Source of the DNA: Spirosoma aureum
Lineage (GTDB): Bacteria > Bacteroidota > Bacteroidia > Cytophagales > Spirosomataceae
Direction: 5' to 3'
DNA: 64,000 nt
Assembly: GCF_011604685.1 (NCBI RefSeq)
Contig: NZ_CP050063.1
Coordinates: 4,610,501-4,674,500, forward strand
Positions within the stretch are counted from its first letter, which is position 1; every line of letters begins with the position of its first letter. This document shows positions 7,724 to 16,732 of the stretch, piece after piece. The position numbers and the translations under genes are program-made. The notes beneath the pieces are model-generated. The model made no database searches. It saw nothing but the letters and a program-made list of their open reading frames with translations, and was not told the DNA's origin.

Positions 7724-8437
7724 TTAATTATCCATTGATTGATCAACCGACTGGTTAACAGTATCGATTACAAAACGAATAGAACTGAATGAATTCGTAA
7801 GTGCTAACTTCGTCTGTCGCTGATCGAGCCAGGCTAGCTTTTCAATTCCCTCATCTTCCTGCGGAGCCATTCGTTTATCGTCAACTACGGCCATTCGGTA
7901 CCATTTAGTGCGTTTCAATATCCGGTTTCCATTTAAGGCATAGGTATGCCAGGTGGTACAGATCCGTTCACCCAATGATACGCGAACCCCCGTTTCTTCT
8001 TCAACCTCACGGGCTGCACCCTGACGCGATGATTCGCCATCATCTAATTTGCCTTTCGGCAAATCCCAGACACCCCGCCGAAACATCAACAGCATTTTAT
8101 CGCCTTTAAAAACAACGCCACCAGCGGCTTTAATGATCCTAAAGGGCTTTTTTATCGCATCTTCACAGGCGCTTTTGTCAAGGCATCCAAGTGTTATTGA
8201 CAAAAGATGGTCCGACTTTGCTTTCTGTAGCAATGCAAGAATTTTCTCAACCGTGGCTGGGGTTGTATTAAGCACCAGAAGATGACCCTGTAACACATCC
8301 ACTTTCAGCACATCCAGGCGAGCGTCAACGATACGATCATAATCGCCGAAAGCTTCCTGTTTCAACGAGCTGGTGAGTTGCGATGTGGCTTTTGGGCCAA
8401 CGAGCCGGATTGGGCGGTCGTTAATGAAAACAATCAT
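7724..8437 (-). CDS. Nudix hydrolase with N-terminal extension
   Basis: 237 residues. The Nudix box is complete: GKLDDGESSRQGAAREVEEETGV (G-x5-E-x7-REVEEETG), preceded by IIKAAGGVVFKGDKMLLMFRRGVWDLPKG. It hydrolyses nucleoside diphosphate-linked substrates with Mg2+; the substrate is not readable from sequence. The N-terminal 100 residues (MIVFINDRPIRLV...) are extra to the core and typical of a Bacteroidota subgroup. The start at 8437 is chosen over an in-frame ATG at 8473 because a -7 element TATTTTTA lies at 8469-8462 (minus strand), between the two. It is divergent from the CBS-domain gene at 8556. Confidence 0.9.
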   Translation of the reverse strand: MIVFINDRPIRLVGPKATSQLTSSLKQEAFGDYDRIVDARLDVLKVDVLQGHLLVLNTTPATVEKILALLQKAKSDHLLSITLGCLDKSACEDAIKKPFRIIKAAGGVVFKGDKMLLMFRRGVWDLPKGKLDDGESSRQGAAREVEEETGVRVSLGERICTTWHTYALNGNRILKRTKWYRMAVVDDKRMAPQEDEGIEKLAWLDQRQTKLALTNSFSSIRFVIDTVNQSVDQSMDN

Positions 8438-8461
8438 TGGGGAATTATGCGGTTCGAAGGG

Positions 8462-8469
8462 TAAAAATA
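8462..8469 (-). promoter_or_regulatory. -7 element TATTTTTA for the Nudix gene
   Basis: On the minus strand, TATTTTTA lies 24 bases upstream of ATG 8437 and matches TAnnTTTG in seven of eight positions. No clear -33 element. Confidence 0.4.
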
Positions 8470-8524
8470 GCAAAAACCAACGGTCTCTTGCACCATTAAA
8501 CCATTATAAACAGTTTCCGTTTAC

Positions 8525-8532
8525 TATTTTTG
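8525..8532 (+). promoter_or_regulatory. -7 element TATTTTTG for the CorC/HlyC gene
   Basis: Exact match to the Bacteroidota -7 consensus TAnnTTTG, ending 23 bases before GTG 8556. A convincing TTTG at -33 is absent. Its position rules out starts upstream of 8530. Confidence 0.5.
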
Positions 8533-8555
8533 CGTCAAGCCAACCATTCCCATTT

Positions 8556-9845
8556 GTGGAAATCCTTATAATTTTATTGTTGACGATTCTGAATGGGGTA
8601 TTTTCCATGTCAGAGATCGCCCTTGTTTCTTCCCGTAAATCCAAGCTGGAAACGGCTGCTAAAAATGGAGATCGTAGAGCGCAGGTAGCCCTCGACCTGT
8701 CGAATTCTCCCAATCGATTCCTGTCAACGGTTCAGATTGGCATTACGCTGATCGGGATTTTGCTTGGTATTTTTTCGGGCGATAAGCTGACCGATGATGT
8801 TCAGAATTTTGTTGCCCAAATTGAGATCATTCGGCCTTACGCTCATTCAGTTGCCGTTGTGTTGGTGCTATTATTACTAACATACCTGTCGCTGGTATTT
8901 GGTGAGCTGGTTCCTAAGCGCATTGGGTTGTCAAATCCTGAAGGCATTGCGAAAACAATGGCTGCACCAATGATTTTATTGTCGCGATTGACTTCACCCT
9001 TCATTGCTCTGTTGACGGTTTCGAGTGATGTTCTGCTAAAAATCCTGAATATCAAACCGAATGAAAGTGCCGTGACGGAGGAAGAAATCAAAAGCTTAAT
9101 TCAGGAAGGGACGTCAGGAGGAGCCATTGAAGAAATTGAGCAGGAAATCGTTCAGAATGTTTTTCAACTCGGTGACCGCAAAATTACGTCGTTGATGACG
9201 AACCGTCAGGAGATTATTTACCTTGATCTGGAAGATGAACCCGCCGAAAACAAAGCTAAAATTCTGGATTATAAGCATTCTGTCTATCCGCTTTGTAACG
9301 GCAGTGTAGACGAAGTGGTCGGCCTGATTTACACAAAAGATTTTCTTGGTAAAGATCTGGACGTTGAACTGACAAAGCTGGATGATATTAAACGGGAAGC
9401 GTTGTTTGTGCCTGAGAATAACCGGGCCTATCAGGTACTCGAGCGTTTCCGGGAGCGAAAGCAGTATGTCGGCATGATTGTCGATGAATATGGTGGCGTT
9501 TTAGGGGTCGTAACGCTGAATGATATTCTGGATGTTTTGGTAGGCGATATCAATGACGATTCGCATTCGGACTACGAAATCCGAACCCGCGATGATGGGA
9601 GCTATTTAATTGATGCTCAGTTGCCGTTTGAGGATTTTGTTTCATACTTTTCGATCAATATTACCGCTCAGGCCCGGCGTGATCTTACCGGATTTGATAC
9701 GTTGGGCGGGTTTGCACTGCATATTCTAAAAGACATCCCTCAAACAGGTGAATCCTTTGTCTGGCAGGCATTTCGATTCGAAATTGTTGATATGGATAAG
9801 AGTCGTATTGATAAGATACTTGTCCGTAAACTGGCTGAAGAATAA
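8556..9845 (+). CDS. CNNM/CorC-type membrane protein (DUF21-CBS-CBS-CorC_HlyC)
   Basis: 429 residues from a GTG start. Order: DUF21/CNNM transmembrane domain (ILIILLLTILNGVFSMSEIALVSSRKSKLE, then three further membrane segments to about residue 145), an acidic linker with EEEIKSLIQEGTSGGAIEEIEQEIVQNVFQLGD, two CBS domains (residues about 215-330, including DEYGGVLGVVTLNDILDVLVGDI) and a C-terminal CorC_HlyC domain. Relatives are implicated in Mg2+/Co2+ efflux and resistance and are often annotated as 'hemolysin'. GTG 8556 is preferred because homologous proteins begin directly at the first membrane segment and the -7 element sits at 8525; an open frame from 8373 would start upstream of the promoter. 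Confidence 0.92.
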   Translation: MEILIILLLTILNGVFSMSEIALVSSRKSKLETAAKNGDRRAQVALDLSNSPNRFLSTVQIGITLIGILLGIFSGDKLTDDVQNFVAQIEIIRPYAHSVAVVLVLLLLTYLSLVFGELVPKRIGLSNPEGIAKTMAAPMILLSRLTSPFIALLTVSSDVLLKILNIKPNESAVTEEEIKSLIQEGTSGGAIEEIEQEIVQNVFQLGDRKITSLMTNRQEIIYLDLEDEPAENKAKILDYKHSVYPLCNGSVDEVVGLIYTKDFLGKDLDVELTKLDDIKREALFVPENNRAYQVLERFRERKQYVGMIVDEYGGVLGVVTLNDILDVLVGDINDDSHSDYEIRTRDDGSYLIDAQLPFEDFVSYFSINITAQARRDLTGFDTLGGFALHILKDIPQTGESFVWQAFRFEIVDMDKSRIDKILVRKLAEE

Positions 9846-9909
9846 GGATATTGTTAAACAGCAAACCCATTTTACTGGTTATAGATGAGAACCAACTTCA
9901 TCAATAGCC

Positions 9910-10239
9910 ATGCGATATTTCATCCCAGATTCTATTGATTCTACTGGCAGCAGCTCAAGCAAGGTTCCGTCAGGTATGGACAACGACCCTAAAGCAGATG
10001 AAGAAGTAATTGATCAAGGGGCAGGCGATCCATCGGCGCATTATCCCAAAGCCGTAGAACAAACTCCTGAGCCCGCAAAAATTGCTCCCGACGATCTTGC
10101 TGACTCAATTGCATATGCACTTGATGGAAGCGGCCCTGGCCCAACTGGCGAAAAACCCAATGTTTCGGGGCATAAACCTATTACAGAGGGAGTAACCGGC
10201 GCCGGATTAGATGAAGAAGAGGAAGCATTACGAGCCTAG
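9910..10239 (+). CDS. Small acidic low-complexity protein
   Basis: 109 residues, rich in Asp, Glu, Pro, Gly and Ser, without a signal peptide or membrane segment, so probably disordered and cytosolic. Contains SGMDNDPKADEEVIDQGAG and a GLDEEEEALRA end. I do not recognise a family. It follows the CorC/HlyC gene by 64 bp on the same strand and is closed by a hairpin at 10259, so it may share that transcript. Open frame, plausible codon use and downstream terminator argue it is real. Confidence 0.55.
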   Translation: MRYFIPDSIDSTGSSSSKVPSGMDNDPKADEEVIDQGAGDPSAHYPKAVEQTPEPAKIAPDDLADSIAYALDGSGPGPTGEKPNVSGHKPITEGVTGAGLDEEEEALRA

Positions 10240-10258
10240 TTATAGAAGTGCATGCTTA

Positions 10259-10308
10259 TTAATGCAAAAGGGAATGACCTAACAGTTTGGCATTCGCTTT
10301 TGCATTAA
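10259..10308. terminator. Hairpin between convergent genes
   Basis: TTAATGCAAAAG (10259-10270) pairs perfectly with CTTTTGCATTAA (10297-10308); pairing continues inward with one mismatch (GGAATG/CATTCG). It lies between genes ending at 10239 (+) and 10319 (-). Confidence 0.6.
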
Positions 10309-10318
10309 ACGAAACGAA

Positions 10319-10873
10319 CTAACCTAGTCGCTCCTGTAATAATTTTAAAATGACATGCTGAGTCAGTTTTATTTCTGATACGTCGCTTTTCAGAGCTGAT
10401 ACGTCACTTTTTAAAACAGAGACATCAACCTTTAAAGTAGATACGTCACTTTTTAAAATAGATACATCACTCTTTAAGATTGATACATCACTTTTTAAAG
10501 TTAAGACGTCGCTCTTTAAGATTGATACATCATTTTTTAAGGCTGATACATCGCTCTTTAATATTGATACATCACTTTTTAAGGCTGATACATCGCTCTT
10601 TAAAACTGAGATATCCCCTTCGGTTGAAGTAAGCCGACTATTGACCTGTTCGAAGCCCTTGCGTACTTCAACTGTCAGATTAGCCAAGGCAGAAGCTGTT
10701 TTGTCTGTTTTACGTTCTATTCGAAGTACATCGATTTTAACTTCTGCTATGTCTGTTTTGATAATAGCAATCTCATTGGCTATGGCGCCCATCTGTCCGA
10801 TCATTCGATCTTGTTTCTGAGCAATATCCGCAACTATTGGTTCGAGTTGGTTAAGGCGTCTTTCCGGTGTCAT
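10319..10873 (-). CDS. Heptad-repeat coiled-coil protein
   Basis: 184 residues. Residues 1-85 are helical with polar heptads (MTPERRLNQLEPIVADIAQKQDRM...). Residues 88-171 are twelve consecutive seven-residue units of the form V-S-x-L-K-S-D, giving an uninterrupted coiled coil with Leu and Val at a/d positions. The end LTQHVILKLLQERLG continues the helix. There is no signal peptide or membrane segment. It probably self-associates as a rod. It follows the ABC exporter by 27 bp on the same strand and may be co-transcribed. Function unknown; annotators often attach chromosome-segregation (SMC-like) names to such repeats, for which there is no support here. Confidence 0.75.
   Translation of the reverse strand: MTPERRLNQLEPIVADIAQKQDRMIGQMGAIANEIAIIKTDIAEVKIDVLRIERKTDKTASALANLTVEVRKGFEQVNSRLTSTEGDISVLKSDVSALKSDVSILKSDVSALKNDVSILKSDVLTLKSDVSILKSDVSILKSDVSTLKVDVSVLKSDVSALKSDVSEIKLTQHVILKLLQERLG
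10361..10612 (-). repeat. Twelve 21-bp coding repeats
   Basis: Each 21-bp unit encodes V-S-x-L-K-S-D. On the + strand most units contain a (T/C)TTTAA(A/G) block followed by a TGATACATC-like block. Copies differ at third positions, so they are not fresh duplications, yet they remain similar enough for slippage or recombination. Confidence 0.85.
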
Positions 10874-10900
10874 GGAAGCAAATGTAACGAAATATTTATT

Positions 10901-12676
10901 TTAAACTACTTCCTTGTATTGCATCCTGTATAAATTCGCGTAGAACCCTTCACGTTGAAGAAGTTCTTCATGATTTCCCTGTTCTACAATGCGTCCTTTG
11001 TCTACAACAATTATGTTATGCGCTTTTTGAATCGTTGACAACCGGTGGGCAATAACGATTGCAGTACGGCCTTTCATAAGTTTGTCAATGGCATTTTGGA
11101 TCATTTCTTCAGTCTCGGTATCAACAGAGGAGGTCGCTTCGTCGAGAACTATAATTTTGGGGTCCTGAACCATGGCCCGAACGAATGAAATCAACTGCCG
11201 CTGCCCGACTGATAGCGTAGAGCCCCTTTCCATAACATTATAGGCATAGCCACCCGGCAGACGTTCAATAAAGTCGTGAACACCAACCAGTTTAGCAGCC
11301 TCCACCATTTTTTCGCGGCTTATTCGTTTATCACCCAGTGTAATGTTATTCTCGATCGTGTCAGAAAACAGGAAAACGTCCTGCAAAACAACACCGATGT
11401 TTCGGCGTAAATGACCGAGTTCATAATCATGAAGGTCTACGCCATCTACATTAATTTCCCCTTTATTGATGTCGTAGAATCGACTCAGCAGGTTAATGAT
11501 AGACGATTTCCCAGCTCCTGTTGCGCCAACAAAGGCTACGGTTTCGCCAGCATTGACCCGGAATGAGATATCTCGTAAAACCCAATCCTCATTGTTATAG
11601 GCAAACCAGACGTTATTAAATTCAACCTCTCCGCGAATGGTTGTGGGAGCATAATTGCCATTATTGACCGTGAACTCATCACTATCCAGAAGTTTAATAA
11701 TCCGGTCGGTACTGACAATGCCCATCTGTAATGTATTGAAACGGTCGGCCAGCATTCGGATCGGACGGAAAAACAGGTTGATAAACATCACAAAGGCCGT
11801 AACAGTCCCGAACGTGATGTCGGCGTTTATGATTTGTTTAGCTCCGTACCAGACAACCAGACCAACCGCAACTGCCGAAATAATATCGGCAACGGGGTAA
11901 TAAACGGAATAATACCAGATTGAGCGAATATTGGCAGCCCGGTGTTCAGCATTAATGGCGCGGAATTTCTCCGCTTCGATTTTTTCGCTCCCAAAAATCT
12001 GGACGATGTTCATGCCGGTAATGTGCTCCTGAACAAACGAGTTCAGATTGGCAACGGCGGTCCGGACTTCATTGAACGATTTTTTGATTTTTTCCTTGAA
12101 GACGTACGTACTGAACAGCATTAATGGAATTGTAGACAGGCTGATTGCTGCCAAACGCCAGTCGGTGTAAAACATCACCCCAATGATCAATACCAATTGC
12201 AGAATATCTCCCGCAATGGCAGCCATGCCCTCACTGAAAACATCAGCCAGCGTTTCAACATCTGAAATGGAACGTGTTACCAGTCGACCAATAGGGGTGT
12301 TATCGAAAAATTTCAACCGCAATTGAAGAATCTTACGATAGAGTTGCACCCGGATGTCGCGTATGATGTATTGCCCAAGCCAGCCCGACAGGTATGTATT
12401 CGAAAATTGCACAATAGCCTGTGCCACTAATACACCAATCATAATGGCCAGCATCAGCGTTAATTGCTGATAATCACCCGCTGAAATAACGTTATCGATA
12501 GTATAACGAATTAGCAGAGGAGCAAGCGGAGCCAGACAGGCCGATAGTAAAATGACACCTATAAGGAGATAAAAGCGAGCTTGGTAAGGCTTTACAAACG
12601 AGTATAGCCGTCGTAGAATGGCCAAGTCGAAGATTCGACCGGCCGACGATCCGGCACTTTTCTGTTCTTCGTTCAC
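10901..12676 (-). CDS. ABC exporter, fused permease and ATPase (MdlB/MsbA type)
   Basis: 591 residues. An N-terminal type I ABC transmembrane domain with six segments (residues about 30-310) is followed by a nucleotide-binding domain with Walker A GATGAGKSS, Q-loop VLQDVFLFSDTI, signature TLSVGQRQLISF, Walker B IIVLDEATSSVD and H-loop IVIAHRLST. Functions as a homo- or heterodimeric exporter of lipids or drugs in the inner membrane. The substrate is not predictable. The signature reads LSVGQ rather than LSGGQ, a common tolerated change. The heptad-repeat gene lies 27 bp downstream. Confidence 0.95.
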   Translation of the reverse strand: MNEEQKSAGSSAGRIFDLAILRRLYSFVKPYQARFYLLIGVILLSACLAPLAPLLIRYTIDNVISAGDYQQLTLMLAIMIGVLVAQAIVQFSNTYLSGWLGQYIIRDIRVQLYRKILQLRLKFFDNTPIGRLVTRSISDVETLADVFSEGMAAIAGDILQLVLIIGVMFYTDWRLAAISLSTIPLMLFSTYVFKEKIKKSFNEVRTAVANLNSFVQEHITGMNIVQIFGSEKIEAEKFRAINAEHRAANIRSIWYYSVYYPVADIISAVAVGLVVWYGAKQIINADITFGTVTAFVMFINLFFRPIRMLADRFNTLQMGIVSTDRIIKLLDSDEFTVNNGNYAPTTIRGEVEFNNVWFAYNNEDWVLRDISFRVNAGETVAFVGATGAGKSSIINLLSRFYDINKGEINVDGVDLHDYELGHLRRNIGVVLQDVFLFSDTIENNITLGDKRISREKMVEAAKLVGVHDFIERLPGGYAYNVMERGSTLSVGQRQLISFVRAMVQDPKIIVLDEATSSVDTETEEMIQNAIDKLMKGRTAIVIAHRLSTIQKAHNIIVVDKGRIVEQGNHEELLQREGFYANLYRMQYKEVV

Positions 12677-12891
12677 GGGAAATTAAATGGCGAGTTTTAT
12701 GGGGTAACAGTGTTTCGCTGCCGAACGTTTCAGCCAAAAATGGATTTGATTCTTGGGCGCGACGGAATAGAAACAGTAAAATTAATCGTCAGCTACTTTA
12801 CTGAATAATTCTTTATCGCGCATTTTATAAACTATCGATCTATCTTTTAGGTCAGGTTAGGTAAACGGGAAGACAATTATCGGATATAACT

Positions 12892-14151
12892 ATGAAACGG
12901 CGGACGTTTGCCCGACTGGTTGCTACACTGCCAGTAAGTCTACATGTAGAAAAAGAAAACCAAGTTTATACGGGTTCTGATGTGATACCCAAGACAATAG
13001 TAGCCAATGACGATGATCGGGCATATTGGCTGCGAACCCTCTTGAAAGTTGCTGATCCAGTATTGACAGCCCTGGCACAGAATCGATTAAAAGCCGAGAT
13101 GCCAGTCGAATCGGCGCCGGGCCAACAGGCTGGACGCATCGCTGTGTCACATCTGGAAGCCCTGGGCCGAACATTGGCAGGAATCGCTCCCTGGCTTCAA
13201 CTGGATAGTGACGACTCGCCGGAAGGGAGATCGAGGCAGCGTTATTTTGACCTAACCTGGAAAGGAATTGCCAACGCTGTTAACCCAGAAGCAGCCGATT
13301 ATCTGAACTTTACGAAAGGAGGGCAACCCTTAGTCGATGCGGCTTTTTTAGCGCATGGGCTACTACGTGCCCCTAAACTATGGTCTGCTTTAAATACGAC
13401 TGAACAGGCCAATCTGGTTAAAGCCCTACAAGCCAGCAGGTCAATTAAGCCCGGTTATAATAACTGGCTGTTGTTCAGTGCTATGGTTGAAGCCGCTTTA
13501 TTGAAGTTTACGGGATCGGGTGATGAACTCCGCATGGATTATGCGATTCGGCAGCATCAGGCGTGGTATAAAGGCGATGGGGCCTATGGCGATGGGCCCG
13601 ACTTTCACTGGGATTATTATAACAGCTATGTCATTCAGCCAATGTTACTGGATGTTGTCAAAACATTGGTAGAGGCCGGGAAGACTGATAAATCCTTATA
13701 TGAATCGTTGTTGGCCCGTGCCCAGCGATATGCCCAAATTCAGGAGCGAGTGATTGGGCCCGATGGTTCATTTGCCGCTTTCGGACGATCGCTGGCTTAT
13801 CGTTGTGGTGCATTCCAGCTACTGTCGCAGGTCAGTTTGCAAAAAAATCTTCCAGCCGAACTGCCGGCAGGTCAGGTACGATCCGCATTGACTGCCGTAA
13901 TGCGTCGGACGATGGATGCTACCGGCACGTTCGATCCCAAAGGCTGGCTACAGATTGGCTTGTGTGGCCATCAGCCTTCTATTGGCGAAACCTATATTTC
14001 GACAGGGAGTTTGTACTTGTGTTCTGTCGCATTTTTGGCGCTCGGTTTACCAGCCACTGACCCGTTCTGGACCGATCCGGCAGCCGATTGGACCGCGAAA
14101 AAAATATGGTCGGGGCAGGATGTGAAAACCGATCATGCGATAAAAGGATAA
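12892..14151 (+). CDS. DUF2264 domain protein
   Basis: 419 residues. DUF2264 covers most of the protein, an alpha-alpha toroid related to glycan lyases and hydrolases: RAYWLRTLLKVADPVL, then LEALGRTLAGIAPWLQL, PGYNNWLLFSAMVEAALL, GDGAYGDGPDFHWDYYNSYVIQPMLLDV, and GPDGSFAAFGRSLAYRCGAFQLLS. The conserved Gly-Asp-Gly, Asp-Tyr-Tyr and Arg-Ser clusters resemble the active cleft of such enzymes. The N-terminus MKRRTFARLVATLPV has twin arginines and a short hydrophobic run, so it may be a weak Tat signal. Probably acts on oligosaccharides in the periplasm; the exact reaction is unknown for most of the family. Confidence 0.88.
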   Translation: MKRRTFARLVATLPVSLHVEKENQVYTGSDVIPKTIVANDDDRAYWLRTLLKVADPVLTALAQNRLKAEMPVESAPGQQAGRIAVSHLEALGRTLAGIAPWLQLDSDDSPEGRSRQRYFDLTWKGIANAVNPEAADYLNFTKGGQPLVDAAFLAHGLLRAPKLWSALNTTEQANLVKALQASRSIKPGYNNWLLFSAMVEAALLKFTGSGDELRMDYAIRQHQAWYKGDGAYGDGPDFHWDYYNSYVIQPMLLDVVKTLVEAGKTDKSLYESLLARAQRYAQIQERVIGPDGSFAAFGRSLAYRCGAFQLLSQVSLQKNLPAELPAGQVRSALTAVMRRTMDATGTFDPKGWLQIGLCGHQPSIGETYISTGSLYLCSVAFLALGLPATDPFWTDPAADWTAKKIWSGQDVKTDHAIKG

Positions 14152-14186
14152 AAAAAGCCGGGCACTATGACTGTACCCGGCTTTTT
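14152..14186. terminator. Bidirectional terminator between DUF2264 gene and metG
   Basis: AAAAAGCCGGG (14152-14162) / CCCGGCTTTTT (14176-14186), 11-bp perfect stem, loop 13, with T-runs on both strands. It lies between two convergent stop codons. Confidence 0.9.
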
Positions 14187-14208
14187 AGTCTTGTCTATTT
14201 ACAATCAA

Positions 14209-16260
14209 CTACGAAACGGTTCCGCCGTTCCAGACAGAATCCGGTGGAGCAATGAGGGCTAGTTTGCCGTCGCGGTCTTCTGCCATTAGAATCATTCCCT
14301 GCGATTCCAGACCCATCATCTTGCGGGGGGCCAGATTGGCCAGGAAGGTTACCTGCTTACCGATTACATCTTCGGGCGAGAAATGCTTGGCAATTCCACT
14401 CAGAATCTGGCGTCCACCGAGGCCATCATCAACTTTCAGTTTCAGGAGTTTATCGCTTTTGGGCACCCGCTCCGCTTCGGTGATCGTGCCAATCCGAATA
14501 TCCATCTTGGCAAAATCATCGTATGTAATTTCATTCCGGAGAGCCGGTACTGTTTTTGTCTCTAATTCATTCATGCGTTTGGCATTCAGTAGCTTCTGAA
14601 TCTGTTTATTAATCTCTTCGTCTTCGATTTTAGCGAATAATAAGTCTCCTTTACCAAGTTCATGCCCTTCGGTAAGCAGATCAGCGCGGCCAGCATTGGT
14701 CCAGTTGAAATGCTCGGTAATATTGAGCTGGCTACGCAATTTCTCCGTTGTAAATGGTAAAAAAGGTTCGCAGACAATACTCAGATTTGCCGAAATTTGC
14801 AGGGCGATATTCAGAATGGTATTTGTGCGTAGCTGATCGGTTTTAACAACTTTCCACGGTTCCGTTTCAGCCAGGTATTTATTACCCAATCGAGCCAGAT
14901 CCATCAGGTGGCCCAGTGCTTCACGGAATTTATAGTTGGCGATTGCCTGCCCGATTCGATCCGGAAACTGCGCCAATTCGTCCAGAACCTGTTGATCATA
15001 ATCCGTTAAGCTACTTACCGGTGGAACGTGGCCATCGCAGAATTTCTGGGTAAGCACAATTGCCCGGTTGATGAAATTGCCAAATACGGCTACCAACTCG
15101 TTGTTGTTACGAGCCTGAAAATCTTTCCAGGTAAATTCGCTGTCTTTCGTTTCAGGCGCGTTAGCCGCCAGTACGTACCGCAGCACATCCTGTTTGCCGG
15201 GCAATTCGTCCAGATATTCATGCAGCCATACCGCCCAGTTGCGGGATGTACTGATTTTATCTCCTTCGAGGTTCATGAATTCGTTGGCTGGAACATTGTC
15301 AGCCAAAATGAAACTACCCTCAGCCATCAGCATAGCCGGGAAAATAATACAGTGGAAAACGATATTGTCTTTGCCAATAAAGTGAACCAGTTTGGTATCC
15401 TTATCACGCCAGTATAATTCCCAGTCACGGCCTTGCTGTTCAGCCCATTCTTTGGTCATCGAAATGTAGCCAATCGGCGCATCGAACCAGACATAGAGAA
15501 CTTTTCCATCGGCGTTGGGCAAAGGAACCTTTATCCCCCAGTCGAGGTCGCGGGTCATGGCACGTGGGCGAAGACCTTCTTTCAACCACGACTGGCATTG
15601 CCCGAATACGTTTGTTTTCCACTCCGTGTGACTATTTACGTACTCTTCGATTCTGGGCTGCATCCGGTCGAGTGGAAGAAACCAGTTTTTTGTTGCCCGC
15701 ATAACGGGTTTCGAACCCGAAAGAGTCGAGTGAGGCTCGATGAGTTCGGTAGGACTGAGGGCTGTACCGCATCGTTCGCACTGATCACCATAGGCATTTG
15801 GATTACCGCAGACCGGGCAGGTTCCGACGATATATCGGTCGGCCAGAAAACTGCCAGCCACCTCATCGTAATATTGTTCGGTTACCTCCTCATCGAAATC
15901 GCCGTTGTTGTATAGCTTCGTAAAAAACTCCTGCGAGGTTTCGTGATGTATCTGATTCGAAGTCCTCGAATAGATGTCGAACGAGATGCCGAAGTCGCTG
16001 AATGCCTGTTTGATCTGGCCGTAATACTTGTCGACGACTTCCTGGGGGGTAATTCCTTCTTTTTTGGCTTTGATCGTAATCGGAACACCGTGCTCATCGG
16101 TGCCGCTGATGAAAGCGACATCCTTCCCTGTTGAGCGCAGGTAGCGTACGTAAATATCGGCGGGCAGGTAACAACCAGCAATGTGGCCGATATGAATCGG
16201 TCCGTTGGCGTAAATCAGAGCCGCCGTAACGGTATAGCGTTGTGGGTTTTCGAGGGACAT
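14209..16260 (-). CDS. metG: Methionyl-tRNA synthetase with C-terminal tRNA-binding domain
   Basis: 683 residues. Charges tRNA-Met in the cytosol. The catalytic domain has the HIGH-type motif as [10 protein letters not shown], zinc knuckle [18 protein letters not shown], and KMSKS written KISTSRNW. The anticodon-binding helical domain is at residues about 390-540. The C-terminal EMAP/OB-fold Trbp111-like domain starts near residue 580 ([29 protein letters not shown]). The long MetG form with zinc binding and an appended dimerising tRNA-binding domain is normal for Bacteroidota. Upstream on the minus strand, AACCTTTG at 16308-16301 could serve as a -7 element. No T-box or other leader riboswitch is visible. 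Confidence 0.97.
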   Translation of the reverse strand: MSLENPQRYTVTAALIYANGPIHIGHIAGCYLPADIYVRYLRSTGKDVAFISGTDEHGVPITIKAKKEGITPQEVVDKYYGQIKQAFSDFGISFDIYSRTSNQIHHETSQEFFTKLYNNGDFDEEVTEQYYDEVAGSFLADRYIVGTCPVCGNPNAYGDQCERCGTALSPTELIEPHSTLSGSKPVMRATKNWFLPLDRMQPRIEEYVNSHTEWKTNVFGQCQSWLKEGLRPRAMTRDLDWGIKVPLPNADGKVLYVWFDAPIGYISMTKEWAEQQGRDWELYWRDKDTKLVHFIGKDNIVFHCIIFPAMLMAEGSFILADNVPANEFMNLEGDKISTSRNWAVWLHEYLDELPGKQDVLRYVLAANAPETKDSEFTWKDFQARNNNELVAVFGNFINRAIVLTQKFCDGHVPPVSSLTDYDQQVLDELAQFPDRIGQAIANYKFREALGHLMDLARLGNKYLAETEPWKVVKTDQLRTNTILNIALQISANLSIVCEPFLPFTTEKLRSQLNITEHFNWTNAGRADLLTEGHELGKGDLLFAKIEDEEINKQIQKLLNAKRMNELETKTVPALRNEITYDDFAKMDIRIGTITEAERVPKSDKLLKLKVDDGLGGRQILSGIAKHFSPEDVIGKQVTFLANLAPRKMMGLESQGMILMAEDRDGKLALIAPPDSVWNGGTVS

Positions 16261-16412
16261 AAGTTGATTATCGGTTTTCGATTGCTGGTTTTCGGTTTAA
16301 CAAAGGTTTGGGCCACCGTAAACCGTACACTGAAAACCATATTTGGCCGCAAAATTAGCAATTCAGACCCGAACGTTGTTATGTTTACGTAACGAGTACA
16401 AGCCGGACTGCT

Positions 16413-16517
16413 ATGGATAACAACACGCCGAATACGAATAATTTCCTCAACTGGGTCGAAATCAAAAACTTCAAGTCAATAAAAGACCCGCAAACGCTTT
16501 CATTTAATGTTGTCTGA
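16413..16517 (+). pseudogene. Relic of an AAA/RecF-like ATPase N-terminus
   Basis: A 34-codon frame opens with ATG 16413, includes WVEIKNFKSIKDPQTLSF and stops at TGA 16515. 'xIKNFKSIKD' is the first strand and turn of RecF/OLD/ABC-type AAA ATPases, which normally continues into NVFIGxNGxGKS; here the frame stops just before the Walker A loop. The 472-bp gap 16261-16732 otherwise has no intact gene, so this looks like the stub of a deleted ATPase gene. Alternatively it could be a fortuitous small ORF. Confidence 0.5.
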
Positions 16518-16671
16518 GCGTAGACAGTAGCAAAGATGAGAGACATAGGCTTTTTCTATACTACTGAAGGAGTTAGGAAAACTAGCTGAACTATAGTTTT
16601 AAATCTGATGTCAATTAATCGAGAACTTAGTTGAAGCCTAAGTTGGTCGAAATGTCTCCGGACGATCATCA

Positions 16672-16731
16672 CTATTCATAAATCGCCACACCCATCAGTT
16701 TCCGGGCTTCCTCATACTTGAACAAATTTTG
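16672..16731 (-). pseudogene. Possible relic of a protein C-terminus
   Basis: On the minus strand a frame running in from 16731 reads ..FKYEEARKLMGVAIYE and ends at TAG (16672-16674). The composition looks like a genuine protein tail, but the frame overlaps the start of the epimerase gene and no family is recognised. It may be the other end of the deleted locus represented at 16413. Confidence 0.2.
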
Positions 16732-16732
16732 A

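Noticed and set aside
10361..10612. Short regularly spaced repeats considered as CRISPR
   Set aside because: Units are contiguous 21-bp coding repeats without spacers and maintain a heptad protein pattern.
15701..15725. GGTTTCGAACCC considered as a tRNA T-loop
   Set aside because: Lies inside metG coding sequence; no acceptor or anticodon stem can be built around it.
15433..15915. 160-codon + strand frame
   Set aside because: Antisense to the central part of metG.
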